From Henckelia pumila (taxonomy: Eukaryota; Streptophyta; Magnoliopsida; Lamiales; Gesneriaceae): DNA of 64,000 nucleotides. Under the pieces are notes generated by a model. That model ran no database searches. It worked only from the letters and a program-made list of their open reading frames with translations, and was not told the origin of the DNA. Positions within the stretch are counted from its first letter, which is position 1; each line of letters opens with the position of its first letter. The translations under genes were made by a program, and so were the position numbers. The stretch covers positions 53,791,905-53,855,904 of the forward strand of contig NC_133121.1 of the NCBI RefSeq assembly GCF_033568475.1, read 5' to 3'. Below, piece by piece: positions 55,371 to 64,000 of the stretch.

Positions 55371-57963
55371 TGTAAGGCCCTGAAAATATGAATATTAATT
55401 ACGGAATTAGAGATTTAAATTTCGTATTTGGAAAATATTCAATTTGGAAATTATGGAAGTTAGAGATGTAATTTTCGAGCCGAAAATATTTAATTTGAGA
55501 ATTTACGGATATTTGAGAATTAAATTCCGGGATTCTTAAATTAAAAGAATAAATATTCTAATTGAATATTTATAGGATTAAGATTGAAATTCCGAGTTTT
55601 GGAAATTAAAGATAATTTAATTTGAAGAAGAAACTCGAGCAGGGACTAAATTGCAAATATCAAATTTTTAGGGAATTAAATGCAAATACCTTATTTTATT
55701 GGAAAGGTGGCATGTATATAGATATATATACGTGTATAATGGTGGAAGGGTATCAGAATTTCAGCTCCAAGGTGGAGGATTGATTTAAGATTAAATTTCA
55801 ATTTCAAAGGAAGCTTAGGGACCAAGGTGCAATTAAAGAGTTGACTTGTCAACTTTAGATATGTTTGCATGTGTTGAAACGTGTAATCACTTTCTTCACT
55901 TTCCAAACACAGCAGCAAAGCCGAGATATCAAGAAATGAGCTTCCATGGCCGTTTCTTTTCATTTCAAAAATTGTAGAATTTGATCCGGCCGGTAGATTT
56001 TCGAATTGATAGTATAATTGCGATCACGGCTTCGAGTGCTACACTCTGACGTAAGTTTGGCTAAATTCTGAGATGTTTTAATTTTGAAGATATTGTTAGA
56101 ATTAATATTTGATTGTATAAATGTGTTATAGTATAAACGAAGATAGTATATTTAAGTTGAATCGCGAAAAGATCGTCGTTTGGGCATGTTTATCAATTTT
56201 TGAATATTTTTGATAATTCTGATTTTTGGGAGCTGCATATTTCGAAATTTAAGGATGATTTTAAGTATGATGTTGGACTTAGATGATTGATATGATGATA
56301 TTAATTTATTTGGAAATATCAGTTTCGATCCGTTACGCCGCCGAATTGAAGATTGTAAATTGATTTGAAATTCTGAAAATAAGGGGCTGCCATTTTCGAG
56401 ATTTAGCTGTAAAGTTGATGATGATATGTGATTTAGAATGTTGTTTGAATGATGTTTAATTGTTAGTATAGTTGGTTTCGAATTGATATGCCGTCGAATG
56501 AATTTTCGGTTATTGGAACAAGATTTGAAGTTGATGAACTTTGATGAGTAGAAAGGAATTTGAGGAATTAATATTGAGCTATGTTCTATGACATTTCAGA
56601 ATAAGCTTGAAGGAAATCGAAGTCGAGTCGACGAGTTCGAATTGATTGAAGTTTATTCAAAGTTGGATCAACTAACACCTTGGACTAGCAATGGTTGAGT
56701 GAGCAGATGTTGAAAGGATTGAGCAGAATTCTGGACAGCTTATGTTTGATCAAGTAGTGCAAGAGTTTCAGAGGTTTGAGTTCAGATTAAAGGTATGATT
56801 CGACATTAACCTTGACAGGTAGAATAACTCGAGAATGTGGTGGTTTTCGAGTTTATTAAATCACATACATGCATGATTAGTTGTTTTACTTAATCTTATA
56901 TGAGTTGTTTGATTTAAACATGATTACTTGTTGATATTGATGATTGAATATTTATTTGAGATTGATGAGTTTAGATTATTCTGAATTGTTGAGTTATGGT
57001 AGATTGGTTATAGAATTGAGAGTAAACCTCTTGAGCCATAATTCTTTCGAAACCTTGAAAACAGAATCGAAAAGAAGATATTGGACTTGGTGAACTTGTA
57101 TATGAGAGGCTAGATATCTGACTTGATTTCTTTTGCCACGGTTCTCAGTATAGTGTTCACAGTCCAGGGAATACGAGATTGACCACCTCGAGCGGAAGCG
57201 TAGGTGGGAGGCTTGATTTTTGGCCTTATTATATTCCCGGGATCCCAACGAAATGATTTTTAAAAATATCGATTTTGTGAGACTTGAATCCTTTAACCCT
57301 CGACTTGTCTTTGAGTCTTTATGTTATTGAATGAATTTTCTTTGAATTATATTCGACAGGTAAGGGTATAAGGAAATGATGATTCTGATAGTGATTTCTT
57401 AATTGAATTATATCTACTGGATTTATATAGATGTCTTTCATAATGAGATTTATTCTCACCGGAGTTATCCGGCTGTTGTTTTGCTTGTATGTGTGCATTG
57501 CATCAGGTTGAAGAGTAAGCGAGTCGGACTTGACAGGGAAGCGAGAGATTGAGAGATTAGAGTGGAGACTCGGGTGTTAGAAGAAGTTTATGTTTTGTCA
57601 AACATGTTAGATTTGGATTCCAATGTTGAGTTGTTGAAACATTGGTTGAGATTTTAATATATTTTCATGTTTTGATGTTTGTATTAAAGCTTGAGACTAG
57701 CCTTTAATCTAGATCTATATATCAGCAATGTTTCGTGTAAGTCTTCATTATATATCATATTTGGTATTTTTAGATGGATAGACTTGAATAAACCAACCTA
57801 GAACAGCTCAAGAGCAGATTTTCAGCAGGCCGGACAGAGCACAGCTCGCTCGAGCGAGCCATGGGTGTGACATCCCGAGTGGCTCTCGCTCGAGCGAGAG
57901 GTGAGGCTCGCTCGAGCGAGCCACCATGGGTTTAAAAAAAAAAAATTGCCTTTGCTTGATTTT
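55371..57963 (+). repeat. 5' LTR of the last gypsy element, left part
   Basis: About 2.6 kb before the copia insertion. TTCTCACCGG and TCCGGCTGTTGTTTTG near 57460-57480 match the LTR of the 35590 element read on its own strand. Three XhoI-centred palindromes lie at 57844-57922. Confidence 0.8.
57844..57922. repeat. Three perfect CTCGAG-centred palindromes
   Basis: GCTCGCTCGAGCGAGC (57844-57859), CTCTCGCTCGAGCGAGAG (about 57883-57900) and GGCTCGCTCGAGCGAGCC (57905-57922), all perfect, within 79 bp. A duplicated CCATGGG word flanks the set. Confidence 0.92.
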
Positions 57964-58137
57964 TGTTATATATAGATGTAATATAGTTGATTGATTTCAT
58001 TGTAATTTACCTTTTCTACACTAATCCCTCTACCCTATAAATAGAGGTGTTTAGTCCATATATTAAACACTCATCTTCTTCTATTATATTCTCTCTTGTC
58101 TTTTATTCTATCATCTTTTTCTACTAAATTAATAACA
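57964..58137 (+). repeat. 5' LTR of the short-LTR copia
   Basis: 174 bp with TATAAATA at 58036-58043. The next bases, CGTTATCAGCATGAGTGCT, are the position of the primer site; TTATCAGCA is of the internal (anticodon-side) initiator-Met type used by some copia elements, not the 3' CCA type. Confidence 0.88.
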
Positions 58138-59160
58138 CGTTATCAGCATGAGTGCTCTAGCTTCAAGGTAGAACTCATAAATAATTTTCATTCGTAATCT
58201 TTGTGTGGATGCTCTCGATAAAGCACAATACGTAACTTTCATATTGATGCTTTCGAAATAGCACAAATATTATTATTATTATTTTTTTGCCAATAGTTTC
58301 AATGATCCGGTAGTAGCACAATATTAAAAGTTAATATTGATGCTCTCAAAGTATCTCATATTTTATGTTTCATATTATGCTCCTGAAGAAGCATTAATTT
58401 TAATTTTATGTTGATGTTCTTGAAGTAACACAACATATTTTTATTGAAAATCTCGATAGATCTATGGATACAATATAAATATATAAGATTTTCAATATTC
58501 CTGAAGAATATTATCCAAAATCTTAAGTTTATCAATATTCCCGAAAAATATTGACTTTTATACACTTTTATGCTTGTGTCTTATATTGGGATATTATATT
58601 TTTTTATGCATTTATTTTTACTCGATATTAATTGATATTTGTTTATGTGAAGATTTATCATTCTTAGGAAAGTTAATAAATATGATTCCATAATTGTGAT
58701 TAGATGCTTGTTAACATAATTATATATATATATTGCACGTATATATAATTATTTGTTAACTAATTTTATAACATTGTGCAATACATCCAGACGGGAATAT
58801 TGATTAGAGACAAATTTTGCTGATGATGATGGCCCTGTTGATATAACTCACTTGGATGTCTCTGATTTCTTTGCACAACCAGACGGGAATATTGATCATT
58901 TGATTAGGGGTGGTGTGCTAGAAATTATAGAGTGATCAAGTTCTACCTTTAATGCTTTCGTGTCCCTAAGATTAGTGCTTTTGGATATCTATGTTTTTTT
59001 TCTATAATAGTCAGATTTATCTTTTTGGTTTTGGTTTTATTCAGTACAATTTTATTTTCAGTTATAATGGTGGTTAATGTTTTGAGAACTTTATTTAATA
59101 TAATTTCCTTCTTATGAATATTGAAGTTGTAACTTAATCTATTATGCATTTCTTTTAGAT
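58138..59160 (+). pseudogene. Leader and remnant of gag in the short-LTR copia
   Basis: Mostly AT-rich, with imperfect repeats of words such as TGATGCTCTCGAAGTA and GAAATAGCACAA (58200-58440). Near 58835-58935 a short reading, DITHLDVSDFFAQPDGNIDH, is the linker that normally joins gag to protease, and part of it (CCAGACGGGAATATTGAT) also occurs at 58788-58806. The gag body is deleted. Confidence 0.6.
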
Positions 59161-59162
59161 TA

Positions 59163-59483
59163 ATGGGAGAATACCAAGACATATGTCTAGCCGATAGTGG
59201 TACAACTCACACCATCCTTCAAAGTAAAAGGTATTTTTTGGAAATAACATTAGTTGAAAATAATGTTATAACAATATCGGGTGCATCAAAAATTATTGAA
59301 GGTCATGGAAAGGCAAAAATCATTCTGCCAAATGAGACAATTCTATATATTGAAAATGCACTCTACGCTAGCAAATCCAGTAGAAATTTGCTTAGCTTTA
59401 AAGATATCCGCATAAATGGATATCATATTGAAACATTGAATGTAAACAAGGTAAAAATGAATACCTTTGTATTACATCTATGA
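59163..59483 (+). pseudogene. Protease of the short-LTR copia
   Basis: Reads ICLADSGTTHTIL with an intact Asp-Ser-Gly active site, then ISGASKIIEGHGKAKI, LPNETILYIENALYASKSSR and NLLSFKDIR. It ends at a stop at 59481-59483. The integrase start is in another frame after more stops (59484-59647). Confidence 0.87.
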
Positions 59484-59599
59484 TATGTGGTAAAAAATAT
59501 ATAAAAAAAAAATTACGTGCACTCTCTTTTGGGATGTATTGCACAATAATAAAGGCAATTGAGGCAAATACAGTCACAAACAAGAAGTTTGTTGACAAG

Positions 59600-60835
59600 A
59601 AAACTTTCATATTATGGCACGACCGACTTGGTCACCCTAGGAGTTAAATGATGCGAAGAATAATAGATAATTCGCGTGGACATCCCTTAAAGAATCAAAA
59701 GGTTCTCGTAAATGGTGACTTTTCATGTGTGGCTTGTTCACAAGGTAAACTAATTATAAGGCCTTCTCCAACAAAGATTGATATTGAAATTCCAACATTC
59801 TTGGAAAGAATTCATGGGGATATTTGTGGGCCTATACACCCATCATGTGGTCCATTTCAATACTTTATGGTATTGATTGATGCATCAACTAGGTGGTCAC
59901 ATGTTAGTTTTCTTGCAACTCGAAATATAGCTTTTGCAAAGCTACTTGGGCAAATGATTAAACTACGAGCTCAATTCCTTGACCACTCAATTAAGGCAAT
60001 TCGCCTTGATAATGCTGCTGAATTTAAATCACAAGCATTTGATGACTTTTTTATGTCAATAGGGACTTCGGTCAAGCATTCAGTAGCCCATGTCCATACA
60101 CAAAATGATCTTGCAGAATCCTTTATTAAGCGACTGCAATTAATTGAAAGACCACTAATCATGAAAACAAAACCGCCATCTTCAGCCTGGGGTCATGCTA
60201 TCATACACGCTGCATCGTTAATTCGTGTAAGACCAACTAATTACCACCAATATTCACCATTGCAACTTGCATATGGTCAAGAACCTGAAGTTTCTCACAT
60301 TAGAGTATTTGGTTGTGCGGTACAAGTACCTATCCCACCTACACAACGAACCAAAATGGGTCCCCAACGTAGACTTGGAATTTATGTGGGGTATGAGTCA
60401 CCGTCTATCATTAGATATTTGGAACCCTTAACAGGCGACTTGTTTAATGCAAGATTTGCAGATTGCCATTTTGATGAAACAAATTTTCCAACATTGGGTG
60501 GAGAAAATTTGTATCCTGAAGAACAACGAAAAATCTTTTGGAATGAGAAAACATTAACTCATTACGATCCCAGAAACAATCAATGTGAGCAAGAAGTTGA
60601 AAGAATCATTCACTTGCAAAGAATTGCAAATCAATTACCTGATGCCTTTGTTAATACAAAAAATGTAACAAAGTCACACATACAAGTAGAAAATACCCCA
60701 GTGAAGATCGATGTCCCTGCAGGACCATATAATACTTTACCCGCAAATGAATCTAAAATACGCCAGAAGCGTGGCCGACCGATTGGTTCAAAGGATACAG
60801 TACCCAGAAAAAGATAGGTACAAGAAAAACAAGGT
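59600..60835 (+). pseudogene. Integrase of the short-LTR copia
   Basis: HDRLGHP (zinc His pair) at about 59620, a stop at about 59646, then MMRRIIDNSRGHPL and CVACSQGKL (zinc Cys pair). The core has IHGDICGPIHP, AIRLDNAAEFKSQ and HTQNDLAESFIKRL, giving D, D and E. The copia C-terminal region follows (SHIRVFGCAVQVP, RLGIYVGYESPS). TAG at 60815-60817 interrupts the frame before the reverse transcriptase, in the same register. Confidence 0.9.
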
Positions 60836-62656
60836 TTGAAAACTCTAGAAGAAGAAACCTTACATGAAAATGAAACATATGTGGATAACGTGATCCATGA
60901 AGAATCACAACCACATGAAAATATTGAGACTTCAACAAATTATTTGATATCTCGTAAAATATGGGATCGCAGAAATACGAACATCGATAATGTGTTCGCA
61001 CTTAACATGGCTCTTGATATCATGCAAGGTATTGATGATCCCGAACCACAATCTGTTAAAGATTTTCATCAAAGAAATGATTGGCCAAAATGGAAGGAAT
61101 CTATACAAGCTGAATTAGATTCTCTAGAAAAACGTAAAGTGTTTGGACCCGTAGTTCAAACACCCAAAAATGTAATCCCCGTAGGATACAAATGGGTGTT
61201 TGTGCGAAAAAGAAATGAAAATGGCGAAATTGTAAGATACAAAGCCAGACTTGTAGCCCAAGGTTTTTCTCAAAGACCTGGAATCGATTAAGAGTAAACA
61301 TATTCACCTGTGATGGATACCACCACTTTTCGATTCTTGATTAGTTTGGCTGTATCAGAAAATTTGGATATGCGACTTATGGATGTGGTCACTGCATATT
61401 TATATGGTTCACTTGATAACGACATATACATGAAAATTTCTGAAGGATTTAAACCATCAGAATCAAGTGATACAATTCCCAAGACCATGTTCTCAATTAA
61501 ATTGCAAAAATCATTATATGGATTAAAACAATCTGAGCGAATGTGGTACATTCGCCTTAGCAAATATTTACTACAAGAAGGTTACACAAATAATGCTATT
61601 TGCCCATTCGTTTTTACAAAAAAGACGGATGAGGGTTTTGCAATCGTGGCAGTATATGTAGATGATCTAAATCTTATAGGAACTCCCGAATAGCTCACTA
61701 AAACTGCCAATTATTTAAAAAGTGAATTTGAGATGAAAGATTTGGGAAAAACAAAGTTTTGTCTCGAATTGCAAATCGAACATTTATCAGAAGGAATATT
61801 TGTTCATCAATCTTCATACACAGAGAAAATATTAAAACGCTTTTACATGGACAAATAACATCCATTAGCATCACCAATGGTCGTACGATCACTTGACACT
61901 AATAAAGATCTTTTTCGTCCACTTGAAGATGGAGAAAATATCATTGGTCCTGAAGTACCATATCTTAGTGCAATTGGTGCATTGTCATATCTTGCAAATT
62001 GTACTCGACCAGATATAGCATTTTCTGTCAACCTTCTAGCAAGATATAGTTCTTCTCCAACCCGAAGACATTGGAATGGTGTAAAACATATATTTCGTTA
62101 CCTTCGTGGTACAACTGACATGGGATTATTTTATTCGAAAAAATCAAATTTCTCTTTAATAGGATATGCAGATGCAGGCTATCTTTCAGATCCGCATAAA
62201 GCCAAATCCCAAACGGGTTATGTGTTTACACGAGGGGACACCGCTATTTCATGGAAGTCAACAAAACAAACTTTGACAGCTACATCATCAAATCACTCTG
62301 AAATCATTGCAATGCATGAAGCAAGTCGAGAATGCATATGGTTGAGATCTATAACTCAACATATTCAAGAATCATGCGGACTACCAACAACGAAAGATAG
62401 CCCGACGACTATTTTTGAAGATAATACTGCTTGCATTGCACAACTAAAAGGAGGGTATATCAAAGGCGATCGAACGAAACACATTTCACCAAAGTTTTTC
62501 TACACGCACGAACTTCAACAAAAAGGTGATATTGATGTCCAACAAATCCGTTCAAGTGAAAATGTAGCTGATTTATTCACAAAGGCATTACCAACATCAA
62601 CATTCAAGAAATTGGTGCAAAAGATAGGGATGCATCAATTAAAAGATATTCGGTGA
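60836..62656 (+). pseudogene. Reverse transcriptase and RNase H of the short-LTR copia
   Basis: VIPVGYKWVFVRKRNENGEI and ARLVAQGFSQRPGID, then two stops at about 61289-61297. MDVVTAYLYGSLDNDIYMKI, SLYGLKQSERMWYIRL and the catalytic VYVDDLNLIG follow, then TAG at 61691-61693. After MKDLGKTKFCLELQIEHL comes a TAA at about 61856, and RNase H with HWNGVKHIFRYLRGTTDMGL, SSNHSEIIAMHEASRE, FEDNTACIAQLKGGYIKGD and NVADLFTKALP ending at 62656. All stops are single codons in one unbroken register, with no frameshift from 59648 on. Confidence 0.92.
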
Positions 62657-62781
62657 TTGAAATCAAGGGAAGTATCAATTGTTGTACTCTTTTTCCTTCA
62701 TTCAGGTTTTTCCCACTGGGTTTTACTGACAAGGTTTTAACGAGGCAACATTGGACTCTCTATCAATCATCTAAGGGGGAG

Positions 62782-62955
62782 TGTTATATATAGATGTAAT
62801 ATAGTTGATTGATTTGATTGTAATTTACCTTTTCTACACTAATCCCTCTACCCTATAAATAGAGGTGTTTAGTCCATATATTAAACACTAATCTTCTTCT
62901 ATTATATTCTCTCTTGTATTTTATTCTATCATCTTTCTCTACTAAATTTATAACA
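62782..62955 (+). repeat. 3' LTR of the short-LTR copia
   Basis: 174 bp, five differences from the 5' LTR by eye; preceded by the purine tract at 62771-62781. Confidence 0.9.
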
Positions 62956-63053
62956 CTTTTTCTTAATTTGTATATTATTGGATGAAATTTTTAATATATG
63001 ATCTTGGATTAACCATTATGATTTGAGAGATTAGGGCCCGAGTCCTCACAACA
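62956..63053 (+). repeat. 5' LTR of the last gypsy element, right part
   Basis: Short remaining piece after the copia, ending GGGCCCGAGTCCTCACAACA just before the primer site. Confidence 0.7.
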
Positions 63054-63055
63054 GG

Positions 63056-63067
63056 TGGTATCAGAGC
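63056..63067 (+). other. Primer-binding site of the last gypsy element
   Basis: TGGTATCAGAGC, Met-tRNA type. The leader 63068-63503 has no gene. Confidence 0.88.
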
Positions 63068-63503
63068 GTAAGTTCTTGGAATGAGTTAGAAGTTGAGCGG
63101 GGTAGATCTAGGCGCATGCATTTTTAGTATTGCTTGAATTATGCTTTACTTACTTTGATATAATGTATGCGAACATGATTTACTGATTGAAGGAATTATA
63201 TGCTTATATGCTTATGTGCTTACCTGATTATGTGAATTCACATGAATTTTTGAATTCCTTGTAAATATATTTCTTTGAATAGCATGAAGAAATTTAAGCA
63301 TGTGTTATATGGCAAAGCATGAGATTATATGTATTTTAATGATTTGAATAGTATAATCTCTGTGTTGCTTATGAATCTTATTTTAAAGTAAGTCAGGTTC
63401 TTTGGGTGATGTAAGCACCCTAGATTGAATCGAACAGTACTCCGTAAGTGAAGTTAGTACCTTTGACTGAACAGATCAGTATTGTAGTAAACTATCAGAA
63501 TCG

Positions 63504-64000
63504 ATGGATGCTACACTCACACGGATGGAGGTTCTATATGAACGATTTCAGACGTATAATCCACCAATTTTGAAAGGTACAGAAGATACCAGTGCTTGTG
63601 AAGGTTGGTTAGAAGAGCTTGATCAATTTTTTGAATCTTTAGAATACTCTGATGAACGAAGAATCAAGCTGGTTGTATACCAACTACAAGATTCAGCAAG
63701 AAGATGGTGGTTTGCGATGAAGCAATGTCTGGAAATCAGAGGTATAGTAATTTCTTGGCAGGTATTTAAGACTGAATTTTGTCAACGATTTCTGCCGAAA
63801 TCTTATAGAGAAGATAAAGCAGGAGAATTTGTTAACTTGCAACAAGGAAATATGACTATAGACGGGTATGTTGCAAAATTCTCCAACTTGCTCCGATTTG
63901 TTCCTCACGTGAATCAGGATGAAGAAGTCCAAACGAATCTATTTATCAATGGACAGAATCCGGAAATTTATGCTTGGATAGATGCGGGGAGACCGAATAG
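63504..64000 (+). CDS. Gag of the last gypsy element, open to the window end
   Basis: ATG at 63504 opens a frame without stop for 165 codons to the end of the window. It reads LTRMEVLYERFQTYNPPIL, SACEGWLEELDQFFESLEYS, ARRWWFAMKQCLEIRG, FCQRFLPKSYREDKAGEF and INGQNPEIYAWIDAGRPN. Domain order and spacing match the gag of the element at 35590-42320 (GTEN..CESWLDDIDQLFDSL against GTED..CEGWLEELDQFFESL). It is the only gag seen here that shows no break, but only its first part is visible. Confidence 0.9.
   Translation, partial: MDATLTRMEVLYERFQTYNPPILKGTEDTSACEGWLEELDQFFESLEYSDERRIKLVVYQLQDSARRWWFAMKQCLEIRGIVISWQVFKTEFCQRFLPKSYREDKAGEFVNLQQGNMTIDGYVAKFSNLLRFVPHVNQDEEVQTNLFINGQNPEIYAWIDAGRPN

Larger units (their letters stand above)
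57964..62955 (+). mobile_element. Short-LTR Ty1/copia element nested in the gypsy LTR
   Basis: 4992 bp with 174-bp LTRs (57964-58137 and 62782-62955) beginning TGTTATATATAG and ending ATAACA; five differences by eye. Flanks are ATTTT on the left and CTTTT on the right, a four-base match or a five-base duplication with one change. The order protease, integrase, reverse transcriptase, RNase H is copia. The purine tract CTAAGGGGGAG precedes the 3' LTR. Gag is almost gone and pol has many stops. Confidence 0.92.
55371..64000 (+). mobile_element. Gypsy element inserted in the reverse transcriptase, runs off the window
   Basis: The LTR starts TGTAAGGCCC at 55371, right after GGGTTAACTAA of the reverse transcriptase gene, and ends CTCACA or ACAACA at 63050-63053, just before a primer site. 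The LTR is interrupted by a copia element (57964-62955). Gag starts at 63504. The 3' LTR is beyond the window. LTR motifs and gag make it a relative of the element at 35590-42320. Confidence 0.87.

Overview
The window is nuclear DNA from a flowering plant, most likely a eudicot. The evidence is spliced plant-type host fragments, plant Ty1/copia and Ty3/gypsy LTR retrotransposons primed by tRNA-like sites, a Mutator-like element (MULE) carrying a Ulp1-type protease, and AT-rich spacers. I cannot name the family or species. No complete intact host gene is visible. About 80 percent of the window is mobile DNA, much of it nested.

Layout. (1) 1-6800 is the most gene-like part. A frameshifted 3' end of a BAHD acyltransferase lies at 249-609 (+). 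A partial BUB3-type WD40 gene on the minus strand has three exons that join in phase (4839-3596). AT-rich sequence and a small Mutator-type MITE (6167-6310) with a 10-bp target duplication follow. (2) 6800-22133 is a non-autonomous gypsy element with 2.9-kb LTRs and only about 0.5 kb of interior. Its second LTR is split by a younger Ty1/copia element (12511-21472, minus). (3) 23386-33414 is a complete but mutated gypsy element of Tat type (plus strand), with two tandem-repeat arrays and a spliced antisense gene behind its own TATA box. (4) 34945-47740 is an old MULE: a DUF1985/Ulp1 protease gene on plus and a mudrA-like transposase on minus. Its Ulp1 gene is split by a gag-only gypsy element (35590-42320, minus). 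(5) 48485-55370 holds a 5' LTR rich in hairpins with decayed interior, then a chromovirus-like gypsy element (LTR about 51758-52461, gag, protease, partial reverse transcriptase). (6) 55371-64000 is a gypsy LTR inserted into that reverse transcriptase and itself split by a short-LTR copia element (57964-62955). Its gag then runs open off the window end.

Relative order can be read from the nesting. The copia at 12511-21472 is youngest by its LTRs (about 11 differences by eye in 1844 bp). The Tat element LTRs differ at about 18 of 688 positions and the short copia LTRs at 5 of 174. All pol genes seen here carry stops or frameshifts, so none looks autonomous. The least ordinary items are the antisense spliced gene of the Tat element, the Ulp1 gene whose exon phases survive a 6.7-kb insertion, the related GGGCGAC repeat arrays on both sides of the MULE transposase, and several independent hairpin arrays inside LTRs and leaders.
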